Part shown: positions 63,906 through 64,000 of the stretch, in pieces
Layout: the number at the start of each line of letters is the position of its first letter
How positions within the stretch are numbered: the stretch's first letter is position 1
Assembly: GCF_007860095.1 (NCBI RefSeq)
Contig: NZ_SJPT01000011.1
Coordinates: 96,011-160,010 of the forward strand
DNA length: 64,000 nt
Reading direction: 5' to 3'
DNA from: Novipirellula galeiformis
GTDB taxonomy: Bacteria; Planctomycetota; Planctomycetia; Pirellulales; Pirellulaceae
Position numbers and translations under genes: made by a program
Notes under the pieces: model-generated
Seen by the model: the letters and a program-made list of their open reading frames with translations, nothing else
Told to the model about the DNA's origin: nothing
Databases searched by the model: none

Positions 63906-64000
63906 TCACTTTGACGTTGGGTCTTCTGGATCGTTGGGTTTACTTTTCTTTTTTCGTTTCTGGAAGTGGGTGGTTTTGGGGCGGCGGGCGTAGGCTTCGC
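63906..64000 (-). CDS. possible 3' end of a gene cut by the window edge
   Basis: On the minus strand the edge frame reads EAYARRPKTTHFQKRKKKS, continues for some ten residues, and ends in a TGA at 63906-63908. The composition, rich in Lys, Arg and Pro, is like a basic C-terminal tail. There is too little to name a family. Confidence 0.4.
   Translation of the reverse strand, partial: EAYARRPKTTHFQKRKKKSKPNDPEDPTSK

Noticed and set aside
1..64000. tRNA or rRNA genes
   Set aside because: I looked through the intergenic stretches for cloverleaf ends and TTCGA-type arms and saw none that were convincing. A tRNA search program would be decisive.

Overview
The window looks like a chromosomal segment of a planctomycete, most likely in the Pirellulaceae (Rhodopirellula or Novipirellula type). 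The evidence is two very large secreted PVC-type haem-binding CxxCH proteins, a type III glutamine synthetase, a secreted RIFT-barrel (PcRGLX/YetA-like) protein, TPR-redoxin and Ycf48/CBM9-like secreted proteins, sparse operons, many alternative start codons and long intergenic spaces filled with palindromic repeats. There are no rRNA or tRNA genes, phage genes, transposase genes or CRISPR arrays that I can see. Species-level assignment is inference.

Layout. 1-2.8 kb: dciA-like helicase loader (minus), then a retropepsin-like peptidase followed by a RimK ATP-grasp ligase fused to an RCK_C domain. 2.9-8 kb: asparagine synthase, Ser/Thr kinase and Zn-alcohol dehydrogenase (all minus), then a stand-alone M41-like peptidase. 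8.2-14.7 kb: type III glutamine synthetase, then the 1220-residue secreted carbohydrate-active protein. 14.8-18.7 kb: an LRR-like protein and a NYN/OST-HTH protein bracketed by two arrays of complex repeats. 18.7-30.3 kb: gamma-glutamyltransferase, hexulose-6-phosphate synthase-like protein, PVC cytochrome 1, soluble transhydrogenase, nitrilase-family amidase and TolC-like protein. 30.5-34.8 kb: crcB, Ycf48/CBM9-like secreted protein and a membrane protein in one minus-strand operon. 35-40.7 kb: ilvB, then a metallopeptidase with an ATP-grasp ligase, then an MnmE-like GTPase without the C-terminal CxGK motif. 41-45.7 kb: a response regulator divergent from a translationally coupled KaiC-like ATPase and hybrid histidine kinase, followed by an 11-bp tandem array. 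46.4-51 kb: HtrA-type protease, a long rod-like hairpin with a T-run, and the yqiJ-yqiK (OB-fold membrane protein/flotillin) pair. 51.3-59.6 kb: PVC cytochrome 2, TPR-redoxin and tandem alpha/beta hydrolase, all plus strand and all secreted. 59.9-63.6 kb: two minus-strand genes (HEAT-repeat protein and small membrane protein), then a small conserved-looking gene and an EboB-like TatD hydrolase. Genes cut by the edges are possible at both ends.

Themes. Two separate loci pair an ATP-grasp ligase with a peptidase, which suggests peptide or C-terminal tagging chemistry. One locus is a compact KaiC-like, histidine kinase and receiver module without KaiA or KaiB. At least four dispersed repeat families sit between genes; one of them twice supplies the stop codon of the upstream gene. 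Functions come from motifs read by eye; no database search was run.
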